A stretch of DNA of 64,000 bases from Clavaria fumosa (lineage: Eukaryota > Basidiomycota > Agaricomycetes > Agaricales > Clavariaceae). A model generated the notes under the pieces. That model was not told the origin of the DNA, searched no databases, and worked only from the letters and a program-made list of their open reading frames with translations. The stretch's first letter is position 1. Every line of letters starts with the position of its first letter. This document shows, piece by piece, positions 22,304 through 33,741 of this stretch. The stretch is taken from positions 1,054,001-1,118,000 of the forward strand of contig OX637795.1 of NCBI GenBank assembly GCA_951802425.1. Direction: 5' to 3'. A program made the translations under genes and the position numbers.

Positions 22304-25300
22304 CTAGAGGGTATTGAGAGGTCCGGGCTTATTCGGATAAGCTTGGTGGAAATCCGAAACGGCCTCGGAGGCATGAACAAGTTCCGTAGCGGGAAGCCAG
22401 GATGTTTCCTCATCGGTTCCTTCATATCTGGACCACCACAATAGGTATAGGGGTTTGCAGGTGCGGCGTTTGTCGATCTTGGAGTCGAGCACTTCGGAGA
22501 TTTCGTGCTCTAAGTCTCCATCGATCTCTACCGGAGGAGGCAGGGTGATGGTACGATTTGGAATTGTATTTGGAGTGACTGGCTCCAGCATGGAAATGTG
22601 GAAGACGGGGTGGACGGCTCGCATGGCCTCGGGGAGTCGGAGTACGAAGGAGTGCGAACTGGCCTCTCCAATGATTTCGAAAGGTCCGAGGAACTTGTTG
22701 GAGAGTTTTTTGGAGGGTCTGGTCGTATGGAAAAACTTCGCCTTTACGTATACTCGGTTTCCGACCTTAAACTCCAGTGCCGGAGTCCGACGTTTGTCTG
22801 CCGGACCCTGATAGCGACTCTGCGCTTCGGCGATTTGGTTACGGAGTTCTTGGTGCAGCTGATCCAAGTCTACAGTGAGCTCTCAGGCACGGACCGAAGT
22901 TACTTCGCGTTCGGGAAATACCGAGATATTCGGATGATAACCCTTGTTTGCGAAGAACAGAGAAACCCCAGTGGTGGCGCTCGGGGCATTGTTGTAGGCA
23001 AACTCGGCGAGGGGTAGAAGCTGCGACCAGTTGTCCTGTTGGTAATTGCAGTAACAACGGAGGTATTGTTCCAAGGTCTGGTTAGTCCGCTCCGTCTGTC
23101 CGTTGCCCTCCGGATGATATCCGGAGGTGAAGTGTAAAGTCATGTCCAGGACTTTACCCAACGAGCGAAAAAAACGGGAAACGAACTCGGAGCCGCGATC
23201 GGAGGTGACATGCGATGGAACTCCATGTTTCGAGAAGATGTGGAATATGAATAGACAGGCCAACTCCGCGGAGTTCACTTCGTCAGTCGTCGGGATGAAG
23301 ATCCCCTGCTTCATAAACCTATCAACAACCACCAATATTGCAGTAAAACCGGAGCTCTCAGGGAGTTGCTTGATGAAATCCATCGAAATGGAATTCCATG
23401 GTTTCTCGGGTATGGGCAGCTGTTTGAGCGTTCCATATGGCTTATGCCGAGGGGCTTTTGCCCTACCACAAGTTGTGCAAGATTTGCAAAAGTCTGATGT
23501 GAATCCTCGGAGTTTCGGCCAGGTATAATCCCTGATGACCAAGGCCGTAGTCTTGGTCCTACCGAAATGTCCGGCGAGCGGGTGATCATGTTTCGCATGT
23601 AAAACGCGGAGTCGGAGGTCATTGACGTCCGGTACATAGATCTGTCCACGCTCGCAGAGAAGTCCATCGTCGTCCATGGACCACTTAGGGTCCGCGGAGT
23701 TTGAGCGAAGGTCTTCTAGGATGGGGACGATCACAGGATCGAGCAAGAGTCCAGAACAGATGTCCTCTCGGAGTTGATGATCGTCAATCACAAACGACGT
23801 GTGGAGTGCGGGTAAGTAAAGCGACGAAGCTCGGAGAGACAATATCAATTGTTCGCTGGAGAACATCGGTCGGAGGTTTTGCAGATTGACACGGGCATAG
23901 TCGCTATCCCCCTCTTTGGGATAGACGTCCCAACGTCTAGTCAACGCATCGGGTTTCATTCCGAGGCGCCCGGGGCGGAATCGGATCACAAAATTGAACT
24001 GGGAAAGGAACTCCAACCACCTGGCTTGACGCCGGGTGAGCAGGCGGACCATGGAGAAGTACTCTAGGTTCTTGTGGTCAGTAACAATGTCAACCAGAAT
24101 TTCAGAACCTTCAAGATAGTGCCTCCAAGTGGTAAACGCCTCAAATATAGCAAGAAGTTCCTTATCGTGTGTATCATAGTTCAGTTCGGAGACGCCTAAG
24201 GTGTGGGAATGAAAAGCGATAGGGTGGACTTCACCGTCAGAGGTGACCGTAGAAAGTATCATGGCGACAGCGTAGTCCGAGGCGTCCGTTTCGACTATCA
24301 GCGGAGCTCCAGGAATGAAGTGCAAGAGGATCGGAGCCGTGGAGAACGCGGTTTTTAGATAGTCAAACGCGGACTGGCAATCGTCGGACCACTGCCACTC
24401 GATGTTTTTATGTGTCAAGCGGTTCATCAGAGCGACGATCTCGGAATAGCCATGGATGAAGCGGCGGTAGAAATTGGCGAACCCGAGGAAGGATTGGACA
24501 TCCTTGACCTTCCACGGAGTCGGCCAGTCCTGTATAGTTTTCACTTTAGCTGTGTCCATAGAAAGTCCGGACAGAGATAAAACAAATCTGAGATACTCCA
24601 CGGTTTCAGCATGAAATTCACACTTAGCCGGGTTCAGGAAGAGACCGTGCTCCCGGAGCCTTCAGAGTACCTCTCGGACGTGCTCAATGTGTTGTTTCGG
24701 ATCCTCAGAGTAAATTAGGATGTCGTCGAGGTAGACGACCATGAACGTGTCGAGAAGGTCGGAGAATATGTCGTTCATAAAGTGCTGGAATGTGGCGGGC
24801 ACGTTTGTGAGCCTGAAAGGCATCACACACCATTCAAAGGATCCGTATCGGGTGTGGAATGCGGTCTTCCATTCGTCACCCTCAGCGATACGGACCAGGT
24901 GATACGCGTGTCGGAGGTCGAGTTTTGTATAGATTCGGGCTTTTCCTGGAACGTCGAGAAGATCTTTAGTCAGCGGGAGCGGATAACGGTCTTTTTGGTC
25001 AATTTATTGAGACCACGGAAATCAACGCATAATCAGAGCGTTCCGTTCTTCTTCCGGACAAAGAGCACAGGTGCTCCGTGCGGAGAACAGCTCGGACGGA
25101 TAAATCCGATGTGGAGGTGTTCGTCCAGAAACTCGTGGAGTTCGCTGAGTTCGGACTGCGACAGAGAATAGACTGTACCTGGCGGAGGGGATTGGCCATC
25201 CAGCAGGTTGATTTTTAAATCATATGGTCGATGCGGAGCAAGGGTGTCTGCCTTCTTTTTACTGAAGACATCTGGAAAGTCCCTGTACTCCTCCGGAACG

Positions 25301-25983
25301 GAGAGGAGATCCTGGGGGGTGGTGTCGGGAACGTTGAACGAAGCGGAGGCCACGCGCGCGGACTCGCTTGACAACGTCATGCCAAAAACTTGGGACCCGC
25401 GAAGTCCACAAGCCATGGTGAATGCGGCAGCATTCACAAAGGAAACCTTGGGTGTCTCCTGGAGAGACAGAGTAGACAGAGAGGTCAGAGACGGAGTCAA
25501 AGACGGAGACAGGAGCAGAGATGGAGACGGAGTCCGGGCTTGGTTCGGAGTCGCTGCAGACGACATTTGAACCGGAGCGCACGGAGCGGAGACGGACAGA
25601 GGGACAGAGGTGGACAGAGGGACAGAATGGAGAGTGCTGGTCGGTGCACCCTCCAGATCAGATTTCGGAGATTTTTTCTCATTCGTAGATGGTCTGGGTT
25701 TTATCTGGCCAGTAGTCCAGTCGACCAGCAGGTTGTTTTGGAACAGCCAATTCATTCCCAAGATCACATCACTAGAGGGATCAAGATTGGTAACTACAAA
25801 CAAGACGTCGGTCGGATCCATGGCGGAGAGCCGAATGGATAACCAGACCGCTTCGGTAACCCATACGGAGGTGGTCCCGTTAATAAAAACGACCTCCCGA
25901 GGGGTCACCGGAGTTTTCGGAAGACGGAAACGAGAAGCAAATTTGGCGTCAATGAAACAAAGTTCAGCGCCAGAGTCTATCAT
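22304..25983 (-). pseudogene. Element B pol: protease-RT-RNase H-integrase-chromodomain
   Basis: Protease: MIDSGAELCFIDAKF and ILGMNWLF. A Pro/Ser/Thr-rich linker follows. RT: LRPYDLKINL-type start, VLFVRKKNGTL, TGA at 25033-25035 before LCVDFRGLN, then a 1-nt deletion near 24990 that shifts the frame. The active site [11 protein letters not shown] is intact. A further TGA lies at 24662-24664. RNase H: ETDASDYAVAMILS. Integrase: H...CTTCGRAKAPRHKP, SMDFIKQLP, TSDRGSEFVSRF, HPEGNGQTERTNQ. A TGA at 22883-22885 precedes the C-terminal part. The end carries a divergent chromodomain (LYLLWWSRYEGTDEETSWLP). All stops are TGA. It is closer to other mushroom gypsy elements with YLDD than to A/C/D/E. 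Confidence 0.9.
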
Positions 25984-26084
25984 TGCTTTGAATGGAGAAG
26001 AAATAGAAGGAGAGGAGGCAAGAAGGGAAAGAGAACGATGAAAGGAAAGGGTATCGGGTATAGGTTTAGTACGATTGGAGTCGG

Positions 26085-26089
26085 AGAAG
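26085..26089. repeat. Target site duplication of element C, left copy
   Basis: AGAAG lies before the LTR start TGTCAGAC. The matching copy is at 31049-31053, between gag and protease of element B. Confidence 0.93.
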
Positions 26090-26394
26090 TGTCAGACTTA
26101 GTCTCACGGTTCACACAACTTAACGTAAGGTCGATGATGACGATACTAACATAAGGGGAAAAGGGTACAAGTAAGAAAGCGACGTAGTATATATAGCGAG
26201 AGGTTCGGGAGTTGCCGGCGTTCCCACGCTCGGACCCCGTGCGTCACGTGATGCGTCCAGGCCCGGGTCACGTGATTTTCCCATTATGTAAGCCACCACC
26301 CGTTCGGGTCACGTGACTCGTCCGCAAACTTCCCGCAACTCTTTTGCGATCCTTTCTTGGCCTTTCCGACCTGCTTATGTAAGCGATCCTGACA
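26090..26394 (-). repeat. Element C 3' LTR
   Basis: This is the 305-bp LTR paired with 30744-31048. It differs from its mate at about four CpG-type transitions. Confidence 0.95.
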
Positions 26395-26405
26395 TCACCC
26401 CCCTC

Positions 26406-29400
26406 TTAAGGCTGGGCGTCTCGACCTGCCAACTTCGCCTTGTCAGGGTATTGCTGGAAGAAGTCCCGGAGCAACAGTGCAACATTAGTGAGGTTGCGAC
26501 GAGGTTCCCAGGTGTTTTCCTCTGCAGGGTATCCTAACCACTTCACCAAATACTTCACTCCCCATCCAACCTTCTTGACATCAAGAATTTCCTCCACCTC
26601 ATACTCCAAGTGGTCATCGTCAATCGTGGGGGGTGGGGGTGGAGGCAAGTTCTGGGAAGGGAAAGAGGGAGCAGTATACGGGGTGAGTAGCAACTCATTG
26701 AAAACCCGGTGAATGCGCCATGCTCGGGGGAGCTTGAGTCGGTATGCTGCTGGTCCAACCTTCTCTTCGATGGTGAAGGGTCCAGCCCGCTTGTTGTCAA
26801 GCTTCTTGGATGGTCGATCCATTTTCAGGTTCCGGGTATCCAGCCAGACTAAGTCCCCCTTTGAGTATTCATGACTCGGGCGCTTTCCTTTATGATAGCT
26901 AGCCTTCATCGCATCTGCCGCCTTCCCCATTGCATCCCTGGCTGCTCTTCGGGATTCCGTGAGCTTGGCCATCCACTCGTCTGCTGCAGGGTTCACTTCA
27001 GAGGGTGGCCGGATACCACCATTCCAAGGGTGCCGGCCATACTCCAGATAGAAAGGTGTGAATCCAGTGGCTGAGTGCTCACGGTTATTGAGCGCGAATT
27101 CGGCTGTGGATAGCCACTCTGCCCAATCATCCTGCAGATGGTCAACATAGGCCCGGAGATACACTTCAACCTCCTGATTGACCCGCTCTGTCTGTCCATC
27201 TGTTTGTGGGTGGAAGGCAGTGCTCGGGTTCGCCTTAACTCCAATCATCCCATAAAACTCCCTCATGAATCTGGACACAAATTGGGTTCCCCGGTCACTC
27301 ACAACTTTCTGCGGGACTCCATGGTCGCGGAAGACCCGGTCTCGAAGGATCCGAGCAGCACCAAGTCCCGTGAGGTCAAGGCCAATAGCTTCGATGAGAG
27401 TTCGTTTTGTAAACTTGTCGACAATGACAAGGATCGCATTGTGACCACGTGAGAGGGGGAAAGGTCCAACAATGTCCCAAGAGATGACTGCCCAGGGGCT
27501 CTCAGGGACAGGGTGCGGATGGAGTGGAGCGGCGCGCCTGGTACGATCAGGCTTGATTCGTTGGCATGTCTCACATCCACCTGCATACCGATTGGAATCC
27601 TTCACCATGCCCACCCACCAATAGGACCTCAGCAGAGCCGCCCTCAGTTTCCGTGGACCAGGGTGTCCTGCGATGGGGAGTTCATGCTCAAAGGTGAGCA
27701 CTGCCTCACGTGCTTCTGGGGGCACCCAAGTGATTTCTGCCTTCCGCCAGAGTCCCATCCGATCTCTCGTCCACTCATCATCAAGCTCCTCCGGCTTCTG
27801 CACATATACCGCACTGTTTTTCTGGAGTAGCGTCTCCATCTCCGATGTGAACGATGTGCGGGTCTCAGCCTCTGGGAAGACCTGTACTGGTGCATCCTCC
27901 TCCACCATCTCTCCATAGTCTGGCCTCCGTGAGAGTGCATCCGCTTTCGTGTTTGACTTCCCAGTACGGTACTTGATCTCGAAGTCAAAGCACTGGAGCT
28001 CTCCAACCCAACGGACCTGCCTCGGTTTCAACTTCTGGGGCTTCCGGAAGTACTGGAGGTTAGCATGGTCCGTCCAGATTTCGATAGTCTCTTCCACCCC
28101 AATCAGGTAAGCCCGCCACTCGCGTAGTGCCCGGATTACAGCCAGGAACTCCTTGTCGTACACATCGTAATTCTTCTCAGCTGCAGTGAGGGCTTTGGAG
28201 ATGTAGTCTACAACTCTCCAAGTCCCATCCACCTGCTGCTGTGAGAGAACTCCTCCAGTTGCCAAGTTGCTCGCATCTGTTTCTACCTTCCATCTCCCTT
28301 TGTCTTGTGGTAGAGCCAAGACCGGGGCTGATACTAGTGCCAGGCGGAGATCTTGGAAGGCTGCTTCCTCCTCCTCCTCCCATCTCCACGAGACTTTCCC
28401 TGTCAGCCGGAAGAGTGGTTTTGCCTGGGCAGAGAGATTTGGGATGTGCCGGCGGAGGTAGTTCAGCATCCCATTGAATCTTTGTACCTCTTTCACATTT
28501 TTCGGTCTGGGCCAGTTACGGATCGCCGCGCCTTTAGCTGGGTCATGCTCTAGACGGTTGTGGGAGATCTTCATCCCCAGGAAGAAGACCTCACTCTTCT
28601 CGAACTCGCACTTGCTGAGTCTGAGACACAGGCCATTCTCCCCAAACTTCTTCAAGACCCGATCCATCCAATACCGATGTGTAGCCAAATCCTCTGCAAA
28701 CACTATAACATCATCGACATAGGCTCGGACATGCCCCCCTGCAATCTCTTCTCTCAACACATGGTTCATGAAGCGCTGGAAGGTTGCAGGCGCATTCTGC
28801 AGCCCAAACCACATAACTGCCGGTTCGAAGAGTCCACGGGGCGTTAGGAAAGCACAGCGGTGCTGATGTTCTGGCCAGACCTGCATCGATGGGAAACCTC
28901 CCTTCGCATCAATCTTGGAATAGATGGTCGCCCCCTTTAACACATCCACAGTTTCTCGTATGAGGGGGAGGGGGTACTTGTCTTTGATTAGATACGAGTT
29001 CAGCCTAGAGTAATCGATAATCGGCCGCAGCTTGTCCTTCTCACGTTTGAAGAAGAAGGGGCTTGCATACGGGGACTTCGAAGGTCGGATTCGTCCAGAA
29101 GCTAGCTGCTCATCCACCCAGCGATTCATTTCCACCATCTCTTCTCGTGTCAGAGAGTATAGCTTAGAGGAGAGGTGTCCAGGGTCTGTTTTAAACTCGA
29201 TTTTGATATCAAAGTCAGGGCGGGAGCGGGGGAGCTCATCCCACTTTGCTTCACTAAAAACCAAAGGGTAGCGGCTGGGCCAATCAGGGGTAGGGCCAGT
29301 GTTAGGAAAACGGGTGTCCGGGATACTGGCCGAGGCCAGGGTACTCGCTTTTGGTGGACCTGAGGGTCGAACAGGGGACCGGTGGCTGTGTGGGGAGGAG

Positions 29401-29520
29401 GCACAGGAGTTGGGGCAGCGGGTGAGCCTTACTTCAGCTTTCACCCAGTCAATCTCTGGATTATGACGCTTTAGCCAATCATGCCCAAGGATCGCCATGT
29501 GGGACTGAGTCTTCCCTAGC
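26406..29520 (-). CDS. Element C pol, 5'-truncated but open
   Basis: An uninterrupted frame of 1,030 codons runs from the end of protease (ILGHDWLKRHNPEIDW) through RT (AYVDDVIVFAED), RNase H (ETDASNLATGGVLSQQ), integrase (CETCQRIKPDRTRR; WDIVGPFPLS; VSDRGTQF; HPQTDGQTERVNQE) to the chromodomain (VKYLVKWLGYPAEENTWEP). Arg codons that are TGA, Gln, His or Trp in element D are intact here. The protease active site DSG is lost with the 937-bp deletion, so the protein lacks its own start and protease. Confidence 0.9.
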
Positions 29521-30093
29521 AGGAAGTGGATGCTGCTGAGCGTCTAGCTTTTCAGCAAGTGCCTTCCACTGCACGTAGGTCTCTGGCATTGGCGAAACAC
29601 CATAGACCTTTCCCACTAGCCTCCTGCTCAGATTCGACTCCAGCCAATGGACCAGGATGTCCGAATTGGCCACTTCTGTCATCCCCGCTCTTCGGAACAT
29701 TGTTTCGAACTTAGCGAAGAACTCAGGTGCCGTCATGCCACCCTGTTTCAACTTCGCAATATCTGCGAGGGCAGTCGCACGGTCGTTCGGGTCATCGAAC
29801 GCTCACTTCATCTCTTCCACAAATTCTGCCCAGGTTCCAACCTCGTTGTTACCCAGGATTTCCTCTCCCTTCACATTTGCCCATTCTGCGGCAAACCCCT
29901 CGCCAGTAATTTTGCTGAGGGTGTAGAGGACCTTTGCCAGGTCTGTGGCATAGATTATCGGATTCGCCATAAACAGGAGGCGGAGCGACTGGAGGAATGT
30001 ACGGAAATTTCTTTTTTGCCCATCGAATGGGGCAACGACTAAATCCAGCCTCGTGGCATGGACTTCAGGCGGGGCGACGTGGTCAGCCATCAC
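29521..30093 (-). pseudogene. Element C gag, truncated
   Basis: The N-terminal capsid region is as in D (PFDGQKRNFRTFLQSLRLLF), with one TGA at 29803-29805 (EEMK*AFDDPNDR) and loss of everything after KLDAQQH through the deletion. No zinc knuckle remains. Confidence 0.88.
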
Positions 30094-30731
30094 AGACCCT
30101 GGTGGTGGTGATGGGGTTTCGGGGACGTCGGTAACAGGGGAATCGGGGGGGAGCTGGGCTCGACCCGGTCTCGGACGCAGACGCTGTAAATAGAATTCCG
30201 GGCCTTGGGCACTCAGGATTTCTTCGATCTCTTAGCAGTCCTGTCCTCTCAGGCTGCTCTCTATGTATCTAGGTACTTATAGAACTCTTATTCTATAAAA
30301 CTTGTTGCTAGCGTGGGGCCCAAATGGTGTCCCAGGTGGTCACTCCACAACTCCTAGTGAGTTGCCCGTGTGCCCTTCTGACAATGGTCACAGAGCAAGG
30401 GCCCTGTCCACTGGACCAGGAAACTACAGAAAAACTATGTATAGGGCCTTTCCGTGCCCTGTACACTACACGATTCACTGGTATGTAGCTGTAAAGCAAA
30501 GTTCCGGGCCTTTGGCACTCGGTGTCTCTTGGGGAGGGTCACAGTAGACTTCCTCTGGGTCTGGTCACGTGTATCTACACACAGTAAAAATTTCACATGG
30601 TTCTGTTGCACACCGTGGGCAGGGTAAAGAGAAAGAGGATGAGGGGGATAAGCTGTCACAGAGTGTGACAGTTTGAGATAGGGGTCCAGGCTAGCCGGGT
30701 TAGGACACGGGGCTAGGGCAGACAGGGGTTG
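30094..30731. other. Element C 5' untranslated leader
   Basis: This is homologous to the element D leader at 16230-16866, including the GTCACAGAGTGTGAC palindrome. No coding frame is supported. Confidence 0.6.
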
Positions 30732-30849
30732 ATGTTAGTATTGTGTCAGACTTAGTCTCATGGTTCACACAACTTAACGTAAGGTCGATGATGACAATAC
30801 TAACATAAGGGGAAAAGGGTACAAGTAAGAAAGCGACGTAGTATATATA
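30732..30849 (-). promoter_or_regulatory. Element C TATA box, start site and self-priming PBS
   Basis: The PBS segment at 30732-30743 (CAATACTAACAT in element sense) has a perfect 12-nt complement in the 5' LTR at 30795-30806. The TATATATA box at 30842-30849 is 43 nt upstream of that partner. Confidence 0.8.
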
Positions 30850-31048
30850 GCAAGAGGTTCGGGAGTTGCCGGCGTTCCCACGCTCGGACCCCGTGCGTCA
30901 CGTGATGCGTCCAGGCCCGGGTCACGTGATTTTCCCATTATGTAAGCCACCACCCGTTCGGGTCACGTGACTCGTCCGCAAACTTCCCACAACTCTTTTG
31001 CGATCCTTTCTTGGCCTTTCCGACCTGCTTATGTAAGCGATCCTGACA
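30744..31048 (-). repeat. Element C 5' LTR
   Basis: This is the 305-bp LTR paired with 26090-26394 and followed by AGAAG at 31049-31053. Confidence 0.95.
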
Positions 31049-31084
31049 AGAAGCCGGAGAGTCGTACTGTGCTCTCTGGGCTGC

Positions 31085-32260
31085 TCAATCTTTTTTTGGC
31101 ATGGAGTCATCTCCGTCGGAGGTGATTCGTGCAGCGCTGGCACTGGCCCGCGAGGTCCGCTTACGACACTCGTTGGCTTTATGGCCTGCTATTCCACAGA
31201 ATAGGCACAGATTATTATCGAAATGCCATTGGCGTTCCTCTGGAGTCAGTTTTCCATCCTGACCCAGATGAGTTTTCTTTGTGTCGCTGGGGCTACCGGA
31301 GTTAGCGGAGCCCTCAGCGGCCTTTGGAACGGAGTTTCCAGAAGTCGAACCAGAGTTCACCGGACGCTTTTCCAATGGTTTCTCGGGCTTGTTATTAGCG
31401 CTGGAAGTGTTCGGGGACTTGGAATTATCCGAAGTCTCGTTTTTGATGGTGTTGTTAGGCGTTGGAGCCTTAACAGAGTCCCGAGAGATCTCCTGCTGCC
31501 GAGCCCAATAACGACCATCGATCGCACTGGCTTGCTCGCGGAGTCTGCGGAGCGTGTCCACGCGGTTAACGTGGGCCAGTTCGTCCTTGATGCGGCTGGC
31601 AAGTCCTTTGTAGAACTGCCGCTGCAATGCATATTCATCCCAATGGACAATGGACGCGAATCTGTTGAACGAAATGGTATATTTCGTCAACTTCTGGTCC
31701 TCGCGCATCCGGAGGCGTTCGAGTTCGAACTCCGCCTCACGGATCGCGTCGTAAGGGCCAAAGTTCTCTGTAAGTTGAGCAACGAACATTTTATAGTTCG
31801 AAAGGACCAGATGGCCTTCACCATCCAGGATCATCAGTTCGAACCATTCCAGGGCGAAGCCCCGGAGAAAGGAAAGGACATAGCGTACCTTATGAGAGTC
31901 GGATTTGAATGCTCTAGGGCGATCAAGGAAGTTCAATTGGCATTGGACCAAGAAGCTTTTCAACTTCTTAGCGTCCGAGCCATCTAAGGTATCGGGGTCT
32001 CGTGGTTTAACCGTCTCCGGGCGTTTGTTGGTGTCAATGATCTTCTGAAGGAGACGCGCCGGAGTTAGTTCGCGTTCAGCTCGAGATGTCGGAGGTTCAT
32101 TTAGCTTGTCGTCGTCGTCAGTGACCGAGGGATCTGACTCTTCGTTGTGGTCTGGAGGTCCGGACACACTCGGAGTCGGAGTATTGTCGGCCGGTTCTGG
32201 AATGTCGACGTCGTTGGCAACAGGAGGTGGAAGTCGAGCACTGGAATGTGTAGTTGGCAT
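31085..32260 (-). CDS. Element B Gag, intact
   Basis: This is a 391-aa open frame (MPTTHSSARLPPPV) with an acidic disordered N-terminus and a capsid-like region (KLKSFLVQCQLNFLDRPRAF; VRYVLSFLRGFALEWFE; MREDQKLTKYTISFNRFAS; RQFYKGLASRIKDEL). A Ser/Asn/Lys-rich linker and one CCHC knuckle, CLFCGIAGHKANEC, follow. It ends MPKKD at 31085. It packages element RNA into particles in functional relatives. It is the only gag here with no stop. Element C inserted about 40 nt beyond its 3' end. Confidence 0.9.
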   Translation of the reverse strand: MPTTHSSARLPPPVANDVDIPEPADNTPTPSVSGPPDHNEESDPSVTDDDDKLNEPPTSRAERELTPARLLQKIIDTNKRPETVKPRDPDTLDGSDAKKLKSFLVQCQLNFLDRPRAFKSDSHKVRYVLSFLRGFALEWFELMILDGEGHLVLSNYKMFVAQLTENFGPYDAIREAEFELERLRMREDQKLTKYTISFNRFASIVHWDEYALQRQFYKGLASRIKDELAHVNRVDTLRRLREQASAIDGRYWARQQEISRDSVKAPTPNNTIKNETSDNSKSPNTSSANNKPEKPLEKRPVNSGSTSGNSVPKAAEGSANSGSPSDTKKTHLGQDGKLTPEERQWHFDNNLCLFCGIAGHKANECRKRTSRASASAARITSDGDDSMPKKD

Positions 32261-32287
32261 TGTTAAGTTTGTATATACGAGGTTTGA

Positions 32288-32681
32288 AGTTCGAATATAC
32301 TGTCAAGGTCGTAACAAGGTTAATGGCAAAGGGGTTAGCGGAGCGGAGTGGAGATGTTCTATCGGAGTCCGGTCGGAGTCCAATATTGGTGAAACAGAGA
32401 AGTAAACAGAGGAAGGAGACTTATGGGACTGTGGCCTCAACGTATGTGTTGTGCCACCATGTATATACTTGTCCCTATTTATCAAACAAGAACAATACCT
32501 AAGAGAGAATCAGAATGTAAGTCAACTCCGAAGTGATCGGAGTCCGCCGGAGTGAGTCAGAGTTGGTCAGATGACGTGGAGAACGTCGAGGACAGTGAGG
32601 ACGAAAGCTCAGAGATGTTTTTGGGATCAAGAGACGTTATATTCGAACTGAGGAGCAGGGAGATACAGGTGGAAACTTATA
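32288..32681 (-). promoter_or_regulatory. Element B TATA box, start site and self-priming PBS
   Basis: The PBS TATATTCGAACT (element sense, 32288-32299) is complementary over 12 nt to LTR positions 32638-32649. A TATAAG box at 32676-32681 is 32 nt upstream of that segment. Confidence 0.8.
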
Positions 32682-33021
32682 CTGCAAGGACAGAGTATAG
32701 GAGTAATGTGAAACAATGTACTTATCAAATTACTAGGAGAGTTTCACCACTTGTGCCTGTGCAATTTTCTTGGAACAAAGAAACAACAACAAAAAAGCGA
32801 CTCCCATGGGTCAAGGGTATCCTCTCAATGGTAAACAGAACAAGGGGATGGAGGGAGAAGGTTCTGGAACGAAGTCCGAACGGTCCGAAGGCTGGCGGAG
32901 TGAAGTCCGATGAAGGTGCGGAGCGGAGCGCACGGAGTTATGGCAGAGCGGATCGGAGTTGGTAAGGAGCTCGGAGTCCGGAGCGGGGGTCGTGCTTATG
33001 CAAGTGGATGGGGTCGTAACA
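32301..33021 (-). repeat. Element B 5' LTR
   Basis: This is the 721-bp LTR paired with 19999-20719. It is followed by GTCCT (33022-33026). CGGAGTCCG palindromes lie at 32363-32371, 32538-32546 and 32972-32980. Confidence 0.95.
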
Positions 33022-33450
33022 GTCCTTGTGCATGGCACAGCCAGCCCAAATGAACATGTCAACCTTATGTTTCTCATTGTCAGAGAGTTGAGAATATGCT
33101 TCATGACCAAGCTCCAGAACCAGGTGTGACACCATCTCAGTATCAATCTTGATCCTCTGTGCCTCTGGGAGTGCATCCCACTTGCTTTGCCCACCCACTT
33201 TCTCCAGCTTTTTCTCATTGGCTTTGAACAGAATATGCATGACTTGATGTATGTCCATGCCTAACAGCCTCTCTTCACCCAAAGACTGGTGGAGAAAAAA
33301 CTGCTTTATCTCCTCCAATAGTCTGGCAAGTTTCCTTTGGTCTTTGGCATGGTCACCATTCATGCCTTGCAACTTTGCAAAGAAGTCTGCCATTTTCAGA
33401 GCATATGCAGTTCGCTTCCTCATTGGTGACTGATCATAGATATGCAGCAG
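33022..33450 (-). pseudogene. Interrupted gene X, third piece from the C-terminus
   Basis: This 143-codon open piece encodes MRKRTAYALKMADFFAKLQG, a helical region, HQVMHILFKANEKKLEKVGG and DMFIWAGCAMHKD. The right end joins the N-terminal piece in frame once element E is removed (KKKIDDLL then HIYDQSPMRKR). The left end joins the central piece once element B is removed. Confidence 0.85.
33446..33450. repeat. Target site duplication of element E, left copy
   Basis: AGCAG lies before the LTR start TGTTAGG. The matching copy is at 39046-39050. Confidence 0.93.
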
Positions 33451-33741
33451 TGTTAGGATCGCTTATGTAAGCCATCCCAAAGTGCAGTTGTGGAGAAACT
33501 GGGGAGGGTTGTTGGAAGGTCACATGACCTGTGGCTGGGTCGGATTATGTAATCATGTAAGATCACATGACCTGGGGCCTGGGCGCATCACGTGATCCGA
33601 GGGTCCGAGCGTGGGAAAGTCGGCAAGTGCCGAAGCGTTCGCTATAAGTACTTTTGCTTTTCCTTTTTTGTACTCTTTTCCCCTTATCTTAGTATTGTTG
33701 TCATGACCTTACACTTAAGTTGTGTGAGACCCAGTCTGATA
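33451..33741 (+). repeat. Element E 5' LTR
   Basis: This is the 291-bp LTR paired with 38755-39045. A TATAAG box is at 33643-33648. Confidence 0.95.

Larger units (their letters stand above)
26090..31048 (-). mobile_element. Element C: chromovirus nested in element B, internally deleted
   Basis: This is a 4,959-bp copy of the D family with 305-bp LTRs and AGAAG duplications. Compared with element D it lacks about 937 bp (positions equivalent to 14731-15667), with GAT shared at the junction near 29529-29531. The loss removes the gag 3' part, its zinc knuckle and the start of protease. Its LTRs differ at only about four positions, the lowest here, and its pol has no stop over 1,030 codons, so it is the youngest insertion. 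It cannot be autonomous but could be mobilised in trans. Confidence 0.95.
19999..33021 (-). mobile_element. Element B: chromovirus with antisense Zn-cluster ORF, carrying element C
   Basis: This 13,023-bp element (about 8.1 kb without nested C) is read on the minus strand. Its 721-bp LTRs start TGTCAAGG and end GTAACA, with GTCCT duplications on both sides. Order in element sense: 5' LTR (right), PBS, gag, [element C], protease/RT/integrase/chromodomain, AT-rich spacer, antisense ORF, polypurine tract (AAGAGGGGGATAC), 3' LTR. The LTRs differ at about 17 positions, more than the nested element C. The sequence is saturated with the pentamer CGGAG on the plus strand, unlike its neighbours. Confidence 0.95.

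Noticed and set aside
31223..31987. A 254-codon plus-strand ORF opposite the element B gag.
   Set aside because: The minus strand encodes a complete Gag with zinc knuckle in the correct position, so this is an antisense shadow.
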